Assembly: GCA_016196755.1 (NCBI GenBank)
Contig: JACPXC010000001.1
Coordinates: 62,001 to 126,000, forward strand
Reading direction: 5' to 3'
Origin: Elusimicrobiota bacterium
Lineage (GTDB): Bacteria; Elusimicrobiota; Elusimicrobia; UBA1565
Length of the DNA stretch: 64,000 nt
In this document: in pieces, positions 41,305 through 53,300 of the stretch
How positions within the stretch are numbered: position 1 is the stretch's first letter
How the letters are laid out: each line of letters opens with the position of its first letter
The notes under the pieces: model-generated
Database searches by the model: none
Told to the model about the DNA's origin: nothing
Seen by the model: the letters and a program-made list of their open reading frames with translations, nothing else
Position numbers and translations under genes: made by a program

Positions 41305-43122
41305 GTGGGGATGACCTGCGCCGACGCTTTCCGCAAGGCCGTGGCCGGCGGCCTTTCCGCCGCCCTCCTCCTCGCCTCGCCCGGCAGTCAAGCCTTCGCC
41401 GCCAAGATCGCCGCGCCCGTCGTCGCTCCGACGGGCCTGCCGACCCTCCCAGTCGGGGCCGCGGCGGCCCTCCGCATCCCCCGCATGACGTCCGGCCTGC
41501 CGGCCATGACGGCGCCGGCGATGCCGTCGCCCACTCTGACCACGACGCCGGCCGCTCTGGCGCCGACGGCCATGCCGGCCCGGGCCGTGGCTTTGCCGGC
41601 GGCTATACCGACCGCCGCGGCCGTGCTCCAGCCCGACCCGCTGGGTCGCGTGGCGGCCCCCCTGGCGGGCCGCCAGGACGCCCCGGGCCTGGTCGGCGTC
41701 ATCGGACACAACGTCTCCGGCCGGAGCCGGGACTTGGCCCCCGAGGCGGCCTCCTTCGTCGCCCCTTCCGCCGGCGTCATCGCTTCGCCGCAGGCCTCAA
41801 GAGAGTGGGGCGAGGCTTCATTCTCGGCCCTGCGCGGCGACTCGAGCGGCGGCGCCGTGGCGGCGCCGGTCGACCGGGCGGGCTTGTCCCGGCGGACCAT
41901 GCTGGGCCGTCCCGGGCCGGCGGCCAACGGAATCAAAGCCGACGAGTTGCCCGCCCCCGGCGGCTCGACGCTGGTCACGGCGGCCAAGTGGGCTATCCCT
42001 GTCGCCCTAGGGCTGGGCGCGCTCGGAGTCGTCACCGGCTTCATCCCCCTTCCGGCGCTGTCCGCGCTGACGAGCTACATCCCGACCTTCGGCCTCTCGT
42101 GGCCGGCCCTGATCGGCATCAACGTCGGCGTCATGCTCGCCGTCCAGATCGGAAAGAAGCTTTGGGCCAACCATACCGAGAAGAGCGAGAAGGCGGCCGA
42201 GAAGGCGGCCAAACTAGAGGCCGCCAAGGACCTCGCTCCCGCCACCCTGGAAGGGGAGGCGGCCGCGCAGGCGCTGACGGCGCGCCTGGGCACCAACGAG
42301 GGCGTCTCGATCTACGACTACAGCACGGGGCAGAACCATGTCATCCCCGTGGAGCAGGCCCTCATCGACCATGTGAAGGCCGGCGAGTTCAAGGTCGTCA
42401 GCGACAACACCGGCGCGATGTTCGTCGTGCCGGTGCTCGTAAAGCCCGACGACCTCGTCGTCAACGGCGTCTCGGACTCTGCCGAGGCGACGCCGGAACC
42501 TGCCGCCTTGAAGACCGCCGACCCGACGCCGACCCCCGCGGCTTCGACCGACGCGGACGCCCTGGCGCGCCAGGCCGAGGCCGCCGCCGCGTCGAAGGCT
42601 CTCGAGGACGCCGTCGAAGCCATCGTCCCCGCCGAGGCCGCCTCTGCGCCCAAGACGCGCCGCGGCGCCAACCCCACCGGCCTGGCCGGCAAGAAGCCGC
42701 GCAGCTTCTCCCAACTCCCGGCCGACGCCCGCAAGATGGACGCAGAGGCCCTGTCGGCCGGCAAGGCCAAGGCCCAGGCCCGCGCGCGCAAGAAGGCCCC
42801 GGACGCCCGCCTCGTGCGCGTGACGATCAACTTGGACGACCCGCGCGCCCACCCGGTCTACGTCTTCCACTCCCGCAAGACCGGCCAGATCCTCACGGTC
42901 TGGGAGAAGCGCATCGGCGTCAAGAAGGGCACGATCAAGGGCGACACGCTCTGGGACAGCGGACTCCAGGATATCGCCGCCTTCTCGGAGGCCTACACGG
43001 CCCTCAAGGCCGGCGCCCATTGGTTCGCTCCCGTCCGCGTCGAGTTGGCCGCGCGCCGCGGCACCTCGCCCGTTTGGGTCTTCACCGACGCGCGCGGGCG
43101 GACGCGGCGCGTTCCCGCCTAG
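41305..43122 (+). CDS. Secreted/membrane protein sharing its promoter and N-terminal leader with the giant gene
   Basis: A 605-residue unrecognised protein. The GTG start and signal peptide (ADAFRKAVAGGLSAALLLASPGSQAFAA) align with those of the giant protein at 44348. So do downstream stretches (RVAAPLAGRQ, APGLVGVIGH, EAASFVAPSA, SALRGDSS), which gives a shared leader domain of about 170 residues. After it come one or two hydrophobic segments (about 228-280), a charged helical stretch (EKSEKAAEKAAKLEAAK), a small unknown domain (about 315-390) and a disordered linker. A compact C-terminal domain (about 500-605) contains VRVTINLDDPRAHPVYVFHS. Function is unknown. Confidence 0.75.
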   Translation: MGMTCADAFRKAVAGGLSAALLLASPGSQAFAAKIAAPVVAPTGLPTLPVGAAAALRIPRMTSGLPAMTAPAMPSPTLTTTPAALAPTAMPARAVALPAAIPTAAAVLQPDPLGRVAAPLAGRQDAPGLVGVIGHNVSGRSRDLAPEAASFVAPSAGVIASPQASREWGEASFSALRGDSSGGAVAAPVDRAGLSRRTMLGRPGPAANGIKADELPAPGGSTLVTAAKWAIPVALGLGALGVVTGFIPLPALSALTSYIPTFGLSWPALIGINVGVMLAVQIGKKLWANHTEKSEKAAEKAAKLEAAKDLAPATLEGEAAAQALTARLGTNEGVSIYDYSTGQNHVIPVEQALIDHVKAGEFKVVSDNTGAMFVVPVLVKPDDLVVNGVSDSAEATPEPAALKTADPTPTPAASTDADALARQAEAAAASKALEDAVEAIVPAEAASAPKTRRGANPTGLAGKKPRSFSQLPADARKMDAEALSAGKAKAQARARKKAPDARLVRVTINLDDPRAHPVYVFHSRKTGQILTVWEKRIGVKKGTIKGDTLWDSGLQDIAAFSEAYTALKAGAHWFAPVRVELAARRGTSPVWVFTDARGRTRRVPA

Positions 43123-43125
43123 GTC

Positions 43126-44151
43126 TTAGCGTCGCTCGTCCTTCCGCGGCCCGAATGTCTTTCGCGCCGCATCCTGATTGTGGGCGCGGCATAGGACACG
43201 GACGTTAGCCGGGTCGTCCGAACTTCCTCCCAATGCCCATGGCTTGATGTGGTCGTACTCGAGCCATTCCGTTGCGCCGCAGCGCCTTCCGTCTTCGGCG
43301 ACGTAGGCGCAGCGGCCTTCGTCGCGCCGCATGACCGCCTCGCGCACGCGCTTGGGGATCCGGCGGGAACGGCCGTTCGGCTTCCGATTCGACGCGCGGC
43401 CGGGTTTCCCGCGCCCCCTTTGTCTCCACGGGTCCTTGGCGTCCAGCAGCATCTTTATGGCCTCTCCGATGACGTGCTCTAAGCGGCCGTCAGGGTGCTT
43501 GTGGCGGAGCAGGCCCTTGGCCCTCTCGATATCCGCGAAGAGTCCCTCCGTCGCGGTGAAAGAAATCCGAACGAGGCGGTCTTTTGTCGAGTCCTCCTGC
43601 GGCGAGACAAAGGCCGTCAATTCCAGGGGCGGGGTTTGGCACAAGACCTCTGCGACGGGGAACGTGAGTGTATTCTCATCCTGCGGTGTCGGGGCCTGCG
43701 CCGGTGCCGGCAGCGCTCTGATCACATCGGCTTTCGGCCCGCCATGCTCGAAAGTCAACGCTAGGCGTTCGATTTCTCGACGAGTCTTACCGCGAGCGGC
43801 GGAGAGCGATTGCTCCGCGTTCTCCGGCGTCAGGTATGGTGCCAGGCGCGCCAATCCGCTCAGATGCAGCTCGCCTTTGGCGAGCATCTCGAGCGCGTCG
43901 GGGTGATGTCGCGCGGCACGGGCGGAGCGTATGCGCAGGAAAGCCTCGGACTCCGAAAGCCCAAGCCGTTCCGTGCAGTAGGCGAAGGTCGACGGGTAGC
44001 CTTTGTCCTCAGGGGCGCGTCGACGGTCGAATTCCTGCAAATGGGCCAGAAGGATCACGATCACCTGCCGTTCTCCGCGCGCTAGTCGCTGCAGACGGCA
44101 ATCCAGTTCGTGGTTTGTAAGAGTTACCGCAACGGCTGTTGTCGAGGTCAT
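43126..44151 (-). CDS. HNH endonuclease-domain protein (DUF222/13E12-like)
   Basis: A 341-residue protein; the ATG at 44151 is preferred to the track start at 44244 because the extra 31 residues look non-coding. The N-terminal helical region (HELDCRLQRLARGERQVIVILLAHLQEFD) resembles that of DUF222/13E12-type HNH proteins. The C-terminus has the full HNH signature: EGRCAYV, a paired Cys in CGATEWLEYDHIKPWALGG, and NVRVLCRAHN. A metal-dependent nuclease activity is expected. Such genes often travel with mobile DNA. Here it sits between two genes with duplicated promoters and beside a CTTAAGTCTGGCACC motif, so it may be a later insertion. Confidence 0.85.
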   Translation of the reverse strand: MTSTTAVAVTLTNHELDCRLQRLARGERQVIVILLAHLQEFDRRRAPEDKGYPSTFAYCTERLGLSESEAFLRIRSARAARHHPDALEMLAKGELHLSGLARLAPYLTPENAEQSLSAARGKTRREIERLALTFEHGGPKADVIRALPAPAQAPTPQDENTLTFPVAEVLCQTPPLELTAFVSPQEDSTKDRLVRISFTATEGLFADIERAKGLLRHKHPDGRLEHVIGEAIKMLLDAKDPWRQRGRGKPGRASNRKPNGRSRRIPKRVREAVMRRDEGRCAYVAEDGRRCGATEWLEYDHIKPWALGGSSDDPANVRVLCRAHNQDAARKTFGPRKDERR

Positions 44152-44230
44152 ATTACTAGTACGCGAAACGTCGGAATTAGTTCCCTGCCGTCCTCGCGGC
44201 GGCGCGAATTGAGGTGGGTCCAGACACACC

Positions 44231-44245
44231 CTTAAGTCTGGCACC
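44231..44245 (+). repeat. CTTAAGYCTGGCACC motif, copy 2
   Basis: CTTAAGTCTGGCACC in the 196-bp gap before the giant gene, matching 40255-40269 at 14 of 15 bases. It is flanked by an 8-bp direct repeat TGGGTCCA (44215-44222 and 44252-44259), which might be a target-site duplication or chance. Confidence 0.45.
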
Positions 44246-44335
44246 CGCCCCTGGGTCCATAGTCCTACAAAACAGAGGGCCGACTACCCTCCCTATAGCG
44301 TCCCTAAGGCTCATACGCTCCGGAGGGGCGGCGGC

Positions 44336-44341
44336 TATCCT
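44336..44341 (+). promoter_or_regulatory. -10 element of the giant gene
   Basis: TATCCT, with the GTG at 44348 exactly 7 bases downstream. The upstream CTAAGGCTCAT (44304-44314) and ACTACCCT blocks are shared with the promoter at 41293; neither has a TTGACA-like -35, so an alternative sigma factor or activator is possible. Confidence 0.55.
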
Positions 44342-44347
44342 GTAGAC

Positions 44348-47300
44348 GTGCGGACGAGCTTCGCCGACGCTCTGCGCAAGGCCCTGGCCGTCGGGCTGTG
44401 CGCGGCGCTCCTCATAGGCACGCCTGGCGTTCAGGCCTTCGCGGCCGAGGTCATCGTGCCGCGCGTGGCGCCTGCCGCCCTTCCCGGCGCCCCTCTCGGT
44501 TCGGTCGCCGCCGGCGTCCTGCGCGCGCCGTCGCTGTCGCACTCGTCGATCCCTACCTTCTCGGGCCCGTCGCTCGCCTCGCCGCAGGCCGTGGCCGGCC
44601 CCACGATCCGATCCGCCGGCTCGCCCGCCGTCCAACCCGCGGCCGCGGCCCGCGCCCAACTCCCCAAGTCCGTCAGCCGCGTGAAGGCGCCGCTGGCGGC
44701 GCGCGCCGAAGCCGCCGGCTTGGTCGGCGTCATCGGCCATGACGCGGCGGGGGGGAACCCGGAGAACGCTCCGGAGGCGGCGGCCTTCATCGCCGCGCCG
44801 GCCGCGGCCTCGAAAGGCTGGGCCGCGGCGGCGTTCTCGTTCTTGCGCGGCGAGTCGCGCGCAGCCTCCCAGGGAGCGGTCGACGGAGCCGAGACCTTCC
44901 GTCGCCCGCTGCTCTCGAACGCTCCCGCCAAGACCAACGGTATGCGCTTCCGCGCGGTGCCGGCCGCGGCCAACGGGGTCTCCGACCCCACAAGTTCCGC
45001 GGCCGGCGGCGCCGCGAAGGCCGAGGCTCCGCGCTCCCACCTCAGCGAGGACTTCCTCGGGTTCCGCAGCGTGCACGGCGTCCGCCGCGAAGCCCTCGGG
45101 GCGCTGCCCGCCAGCGCCACGGTCCCCCAGGTCATCGACCGCATCGCGCGCCAGTTCGGCATGCCGCGCGAGACGGTCGTGGCGCTAGGCCGCCGCTTCG
45201 CGCTCTACGAGAACTCCGAGCGCGCGGGCTGGCTGGCGGTCTACGACCGCCTGCAGGCCGGCAACCGAGCCGAGTACGAGCATCTCGACCACAAGAAGTA
45301 CCAGGGCTGGTCTTCTTTCCTCGCGGTGCACAAGCACGTCATCGGTTTGACCGTGCGCCTGCCCTACCACCTCTTCGACTCGTTCCTGTTCGGCTTCTTC
45401 CGGCGCGCGGCCACCTATGAGTTCCGCCGCGGCGGCGAAGACTTCTTCGCCGTGCGCCAGGCCCTCGATATCGAGAAGGCCCGCGCGGCCGGGACCCTGA
45501 CCCGGGAGATGCTGGCCCGTCCTCCGCTGGCCGAGAAGTGGCTCGAGTCGGCCCTGCAGGCCCAGTTCCTCGGCGGCCTCACCGCACGCCATCGCTTCCT
45601 GGCCAAGCCCTGGGCCCGGAGCCTGCGCCGCTGGGTGGTCGTCCCTTTCGCCGCGCCGCTCTATAAGTTCGTCCTCCGCCGCGCTACGCTCGCCATCCTG
45701 AGCGCCTTGGCGATGGGATTTGTCACCGGCGCGGTGCCGATGCCCATACTGGCCTTCCACCTGACCGGCGTGCCGGTGCTGGGGCCGGCCCTGGCTTGGC
45801 TGGCCCACGGCCTGCCGGCCGCCGCGGCCGGGCTGCCCCTGGTGGGCGGCGGGCTCTCCGCGATGTTGGGTCACGCCTTCGGGGTCCTAGTCGACGAACT
45901 CACGGTGGGCGGATTGCTCAACGCCTTCACGCTCTCGACCATGCTCACCTACCCGAGAGCGGTCCGCGCCCGGCTCATGGAAGACCGCGGCCAGGGCCGC
46001 CTGCACACGCCGCGCCTGCGCGAGCGCGCCTTCTGGTACGGCCTGGTGGGGACCCTCTTGAGCGCCCGCTTTTGGAAGGACAACCTCAAGTCGCTCTTCG
46101 GGCTGCTGACCGTCGGCGCCGAGATCGAGGGGATCATGAGCTACGCCGGCGGCCTCGACGCCGCCGTCACCCCGGCGTTCAAGGGCGCCACGGGGCACGA
46201 GTTCAAGCTCTTCTCCACCGTCGCCGCCGCCGTCGAGCGCCCCGAGGGGCAGAGCCCCATCCCGTTCGGCGGCGCGATCACCTGGGGCAACGTCCTCATC
46301 TACAAGCTCCAGAACGCGATGGGCCTGAACATCACCGACACGGCGTATCACTACACCCACGGCCTCTTTTACGGAAACTACGATGACGCGGTCTCGCAGG
46401 CCGTCATCGCCCCGCCGCACGCCGGAGGCGGGGCCCCGGGAGGCGCCTCCGTCGTCGCCTCCATCCTGGGCGCCCGCGCCGCGGTCGCCGCCCTCGAGGA
46501 CCGAATCGATGGCCGCGAAAGCCGCCTCGCCGAGCTCGAGAAGCAGTCGAACCCCATCAGCGAGACGGACCAGCGCGCCTATGAGGATACCCTGCGTCTG
46601 TTGGCCGAGAAGACCGATCGCGCGGCCGTCGAATCGAAGCTGGCCGAGATCACGGACTTGAAGAACCCCAAGGACGGCTCCGCGGCCCTAGGGAAGCTCG
46701 AGGACCTGGCCGACTACTACCGCGGCCTCCTGCCCGCCGAGCGCCAAGCCACGGGCTACCTCGAGTCGGTGGGAGTACGCCTGGCCCTGGTCAAGACCGC
46801 GCGTCAGGCGCTCGCCGACTTCCAGGAGGGCCGCGGGGATGGCTCGCCGGCGCGGCGGCGCTCGCCGGTCGACGCCGAGGCCGGGCGGCGCATCGAGCCT
46901 TTGGTGGCCGAGCTCGAGAAGCTGCGCGGAGAGGCGCGCGCCGAGCTGACCAACCGCGACTCGCTCGAGCGCCTGCTCGCCTCGGCCGCCCGGGCCCGCG
47001 AGCTGGCCCTCAATGAGCGCCGCGGCGGCAAGGAGATGCTCGAGTTCCACAAGAACATGGCGCGTCTGGCCACGGTCATGGACCTGGCGTTCTCGCTCAA
47101 CACCATCGAGGCCGCCCAGCGCGCCATCCTCGACATGCAGCGTCAACTCGACGCCAAGCTCGAGAAGATCCGCCTCACCGCCGAGCAGTCCGAGCGCGAC
47201 CGTGCCGAGGCCGAGCTCCAGAAAGCCAGGCTCGAGGAATGGCGCCGCGAAGTCGCCGCCGACGTCGCCGACAGCCAAAATTCCCTGACCGACATGACCG

Positions 47301-50300
47301 AGCTCGAGGAGCATACCCGCACGGCGGTCGAAGGGATATCGTCGTTCCGCTCCGAGCTCCGGACCCTGCTGGCCCGCATCGACGCCGAGGACCGGGGCTC
47401 GAGCGCGGGCGCCTTGGCCGAGTACGGCCGCCGCAAGGCTCTCCTGCCGACCTTGGTCTCTTGGAACACCGACGGTAAGCCCGGCGACCCCGACTTCACC
47501 TCGCTCAAGAGCCTGCGCGAGAGGCTGGCCGACGTCGATGCCTACGCCGGCAAGGTCTCCGACGGCCTGGGTCGCATCGGCGGGGCCCCGGTGGAGTTCG
47601 CCGGCGTGCTCGTCGTGGCCGTCCCGGGCGTCCCGGACGTCAGCGTCTCCAATCCCTCCGCCGCTCAGACCCTGCAGATCCTGGCCGCCCGCAGAGCCCA
47701 GTGGGAGGCCGAGCTGGCCTCCTACAAGTCCACGCGCGACAAGTTCCGCGACCGTCTGGACCCGGACTACGCCGGCAGCGAGGCCGACGATTTCGGCGAC
47801 TCCCACCCGGTCTCCCTGCCCCGCCGCCTGAGCGCCGCGCGAAGCGACGCCGCGGCGCGCGTCTCCGAGGCGCGCGAGCTGGGCGCCCGCGTCGACGCGG
47901 CCGCCGCCGAGATCCGCGCCGTTCTGCCGGGCGTCGACCTGCCTTCCCTCTCGGGCTTGGGGCTCGAGGCCTTCCGCACCGCCATCGAGGGCTACCCCGA
48001 CAAGCTCAAGGCCGTGGAGATCCCGGGCCAGGAGACCGCCCAGAACCAGAAGGCGCGGGTCGCCCTGCTCAAGGTGGGCCGCCTCATCCCAGCGGCCGGG
48101 CATGTCGCCGTCGAGTGGTCGGAGGCCGACGCCACCGTCGCCGGCATCCAGGACGCCCTGTCCTCGCCGCTGCCGCAGGCCGCCGCGCTCTACGACGGGG
48201 TGGTGGGCGTGGTCTCGGCCGTGCTGGCCGACGTCGCCGCCGACGAGGCCTACGTGCGGGCCGGCTTCCCGCAGGGCCAGAACCAGGGGCTCATCGACCG
48301 CAAGCGCGCGCTCCTGCAGTCGATCTCACCGGTGCTTGCCGAGGCCCGGACCATGCTGAGCGCCCACGCCATCCCGTTCCAGCAGGGCACGGTTCGCTCT
48401 TACGACCCGAGCGGCGACAAGTACGCCAAGCTCTTCGACGGCCAGATCCGGCTCTTCGAGGGCACGCGCGACGCGCTCGAGAAGACCCTGCCCTGGGCGC
48501 TGGCCGCCAACGGGGCCAAGGAGGGCGACACGGCCGGCGGCCTGCAGAACATCGAGGCGCGGCGCCAGCGCTTCCGCGAGCTGTCGACCGGCTACGACGA
48601 CGAGCGCGGCCATCACAAGGGCGTGGAGGAGCACCTGGCGAACATCGCCAAGCTCAAGGACCCCGACAACACGGAGACCGAGGAGGTCTACGGCCAGACC
48701 CTGCCCAAGAGCCTGCCTCGCCTCATCACGCAGTTCACGGCCGAGAAGGCGACCCGCGCCGGTGAGCTCAACGAGCGCAACACCGACATCAACGGCATCC
48801 TCGAGCGCATCGACGCCATGACCGGCGGGCGCCACGACCTGGCCGCGCGCCGCCTGCCCACCGGCCTCGGCGTCGACCCCGGCAGCGTCGACCGCGTTCA
48901 GGCCTTAGTCGACGGGCGCGCCCTGCAGACCCTGGGCGACCTGCTCGCGGAGATCGGCGCCGAGTACAAGGCCAAGTCCGGCGACGTCAGCCTCGAGGGC
49001 GGCGGCGACGGCCTGGTGCCTTCCGGTACCCAGCCCACGCCGAAGGTCGACGACAATACCCAGCTCGCCCTGCTGGCGCTCGAAGCCGCCAAGCGTCTGG
49101 TGCCGTCCTCGGCCGGAGACCTCCAGAGCGCCCCGGCGGCCTACGCGGTGGCGCGCTTCCTCTATTCGGACGCCGTGGTGGCGGCGGCCAAGGAGAACCT
49201 CTACGACCGCATTCCCGTGGCCGAGGCCTTCCTCACCCAGGCCAAGGCCGCGTTGGCCGACGCCACCCGGGACCTCGACTACGACGTGGCCTACGTGCGC
49301 GCCGGGGGGACGGGGGAGAGCGGGGACTCGGTCATCGACCGCAAGGTGCGGGTCTACTCGGCGCTCAACGCGGTGACCCGCGCGGGGATGTCGTTTTACG
49401 GCATGAAGGTCGGCTGGGACCAGGCCTCCTTCGACACCGTGGCGCGGATGGGGACCTACTACGACTCGACCCGCGACATCTACGCGAACTCCGGCACGGT
49501 CACCCAGAACGAGGTCGACGCCATCCGAAAGATGAAGGAGACCCTGCAGAAGACCTTCGACGACCTCCAGGAGCAGCGCACGAAGCTCAACCGCTGGATG
49601 GGGCAGCTCAACGATCCGGAAGAAAGCGCGCTGAAGCGGATTGGGGAGGACTTGCGCCGGGTGCAGGAGAAGACCCGCGCCGTGCTCGAGCAGAACTTCC
49701 AGTTCCGCGACGTGGAAGAGCGCTTCAAGCGCTCCGAGGAGGTCCTCGACTGGACCCTCAAGAGCATCGAAGACCGCCAGGCCCGGCTCTCGGCCGAGCT
49801 CAAGGAGCTGCGCGACCCCGCTTCTCTCGACCCCCAGCTGCGCCACCGCATCGAGCAGCTGCGCTTTACGGGCTCGAGCTGGTACATGGGAGCCGACACC
49901 GGCGACGCCACCGCGGCCCTGGTCGTCCCCAAGAAGGACTTCGGGCGCTTCATCGACGCCGTATTCTCGTCGCTGCTCACGCGCGCCTCCTCGGGGCGGG
50001 ACCTCTCGGCCGTCAAGCGCCAGCTGCTCGAGAACCCCTCTTCTCTCTCCGACATCATGCCGGGCTCAAAGGTCATCGGCTTCGGGGAGGCCGACGGCTT
50101 CTACATGGTCTACCAGACCGAGTTCTCGGTGCCGCATGGCCTCGAGTCCTCGAACTGGGTGACGCTCGGCAACGTCGCCAAGCTCTGGGGCAACAACGTC
50201 TCGGTGACCGGCTACCAGTTCGCCAGCCCGCCCAATGACGAGAACGCCCCGTGGGGCGACAAGGGCGTCGACGTCCAGATCGAGTCGATCCAGGGCAAGA

Positions 50301-53300
50301 ACTGGGTCAACTACTTGAACGTCGACTTCCATCGCTTCATCCAAGACATCCCGCCCGACACCAAGATGGCCTCCACGGCGCGCCAGAGCCGGCTGATGGT
50401 CTTCGAGGACTTCGCGGTCCTGCTCTTCGGCGACAAGCTCTACGTGGCCTTCACGGGTTTCGCCGACGGCGCCGTGTCCCAGACCAAGGACAAGCCCTAC
50501 TTCTACGGCGGCAGCCTCAAGAGCTCGCTGAAGTTCTCCGAGGTCATGCGCCTCAACGCCGAGCAGCAGCAGGTCTTCGCCAAGGACCCGCGCTATTTCC
50601 TGCAGACGATTGATTTGGACTTCACCGGCCTCGACCCGGAGATGCCGCGCGCCGTCATCCGCTCCGACGGCGAGGACAAATACTACAAGCGCACCCAGGT
50701 CGGTCCCAGCTTCGACATCGGCCGCCTCATGGACTCCCAGGACGCCTTCACCGTGGACCTCTACTGGGCGCGCCAGGAGGGCACCGACGACTACAACCAG
50801 GACGCCCTGGGGGTCTCGGTGCTCAAGGGCTTCACCCTGCGCGCCGCCGACGGCAAGCCCTGGATGGTCCTGTCCAACCGCGCCGGGGCGGAGATGGGCG
50901 AGCGCCAGAACGCCTACTCCGACAAGGTCACCGTGGCCCTGCCCGACTACGGCGTGGCGGTCAGCGCCGAGGGGCGGCTCATCGGCGACGCGCGGACCTA
51001 CTACCTGCAGGCCGGCAAGAAGCTCGGGGAGACCTCCGAGGTGGCGCTGGGCTACGGCACGCGCTATCCCGGCATGCCCGAGCGCCTGACCCTCCAGCTC
51101 AACACCTCCTTCACGCTGGGCCAGCTCTGGCGCTCGGTGGCCCAGGGCGCGGCCGAGGAGCTCCAGGGCGGGGGGGCGCTCACGGATTTCGACGCCGCGC
51201 TTGACGCTTACAAGGTAAAGGAACTGAGGGAAGTCTTCCAGCGCGACGTGGCCTCGCGCCTGGCGCGCGGCGACATCGGGCGCCTGGCCAAGGAGCTCCA
51301 GGAGCTGCGCCGCGCCGGGGCGCTCATGGACAACACGCGCGTGCGCGGCATGGTGGGGTTCACCTCGAACCCCATCGGCGAGTCGATCTCGGACCGCGCG
51401 GTGGGCGGGGGATTCACCGCCGGCACGCAGACCACTCTGACCCTCAACAAGACCCAGAAAGCCTTGGTCGAGCAGAAGGTCCACGCCGTCTATCGCGAGG
51501 GCATGCGCCTGCAGTACCGGATGATGGAGCTCACCAAGCAGTGGCAGGCCTCGCTCATCGAGGCCGCCGAGGCTCAGTGGGAGCTCAAGATGGCCCGGGT
51601 CATGGCCGAGGGCGGACCGGGCGAGCTCAACCGCCGCGAGGGCGCGGCGCGCGCGGCGGCCGCCGAACTGCGCCTGCGGCAAGCCTCGGCGCGCTACAAC
51701 GCCATGGCCGGCCGGCCCGAGAGCGATGCCCTGCCCTTCAAAGACCTTTCGGCCGCCGAGCTCGAGGCCGTGCTGGCCGAGATCAGGTCGATCATGGCCG
51801 GTGCCGACCCGCTCGTCGAGATCCTCAAGGGGCTCGACCCCGAGGCGATCAAGGAGTCGCTGGGCGGGGAGCCCTTCAATCTGGTCGATTGGCTGCCCTG
51901 GGTCGACCAGCTCACCGTCTCGGTGGGCGTCCAGTTTCAGGACCTCCTGGCCAACCAGCTCCTCGGCGTGGGCGGCAGCGTGCGCCTGCCGATCTACGAC
52001 CCGGCCTCCAAGGAGCGCGACAAGGCCTACCGCCTCGAGGCCGAGGCCGCGATGTCCGAGATGCTCGAGGTCTGGGCCGACTACGGTACGCGCGCCGAGC
52101 GCGAGCGCCTGGCGGCCGCGGGCTGGGAGGACGGGGCGGCCCTCATGCGTTCGCGCGCCGCGGCCAGCACCGACGCGCTCGACGCCGCGGTCAAGGGCCA
52201 CCGCAACGGCCTGGTCCCCGAGAGCCGCCTGCGCGAGGCCTACGACCAGTGGCGTTATTATCAGGGCGGGGCGCTGTCGGCCTCCGCTCAGGCCGCGCTC
52301 CTGCAGGGCTGGGCGGGCCTCGACCAAGCCTTCGCCCGCCCCCGGCCCGATCAGCGCGCCCCGGGGCGCATCGCCTCCTTCCAGGACGCCTTCGACGCCG
52401 CGGCCTCGGCTTCGCGAGGCCTCGACGAGATCGAGGCGCGCCGCCAGGCCGCCGCCCACATGACCGAGGCCAACGCCAGCCGCATCCAGAAGGTCTACGC
52501 CGACCTGTTCGTGGGCTGGAACATCACCGCCACCGGGGTGGGCTGGCTGCCGTCTTTCGGCGCCACCGGCGTAGGCGTCACGCCGATCCTCACCTTCGAG
52601 CTCAAGACCGCCGAACTGCGCGACCTGCAGGTCCGCCAGGGCGAAGGCCAGCAGGCCTATTTCCAGGCCGCTCAGGCCAAGCTCGAGGCCGATCTCGCCG
52701 TGGAGTTCTACCGGCAGGGTCTGGCCTGGCACCAGGCCGGCCGCATGGCGGAGCTGCTCGAGCGGGAAGTCCTGCCCGAGATGAGGGCCGCCGGGAAGCC
52801 TCAGATGGAGCTCGACCTGGCCGCGCGCCGTTTGCGCTTGGCCCAGCAGGAGCGCGAGCAGGCCCGGGCGGCCCTGAACCATCTGCTCGGCCGCGCCCCC
52901 GATGCGCCGCTCGACCTGGGCCTCGACCCTGAGCGGGCGCTGGCCGACCTCAAGTCCATCCTGGCCGCCAAGCGCCCCGTGGAGGCCGACCAAGCCGTGC
53001 TCGCCGCGCGGGTGTCGGTGGCGCGGGCCGTCGAGGTCATGGCCGACAAGAACCTCAAGATCGACGAGCTGCGCCTGGAGCCGGTCTCCCTCGTAGTGCG
53101 CTCCTTGGGGCGCCTGGTGCGGGCCCTCTCCGAGGACGGGATCGGGAATCCCGACGTGGCGGCGGCGGCGCGCGTGCAGACCCTGGAGGCCGAACGGGCC
53201 GCCCTCGCCTACGCGCAAGAGCTTCCGATCCGCCGCGGCCAGCTCCAGGCCGAGCTGAGCGCGGCGCGGACCGCCCTGCGCGACGCGCCTGGAAAGGTCG

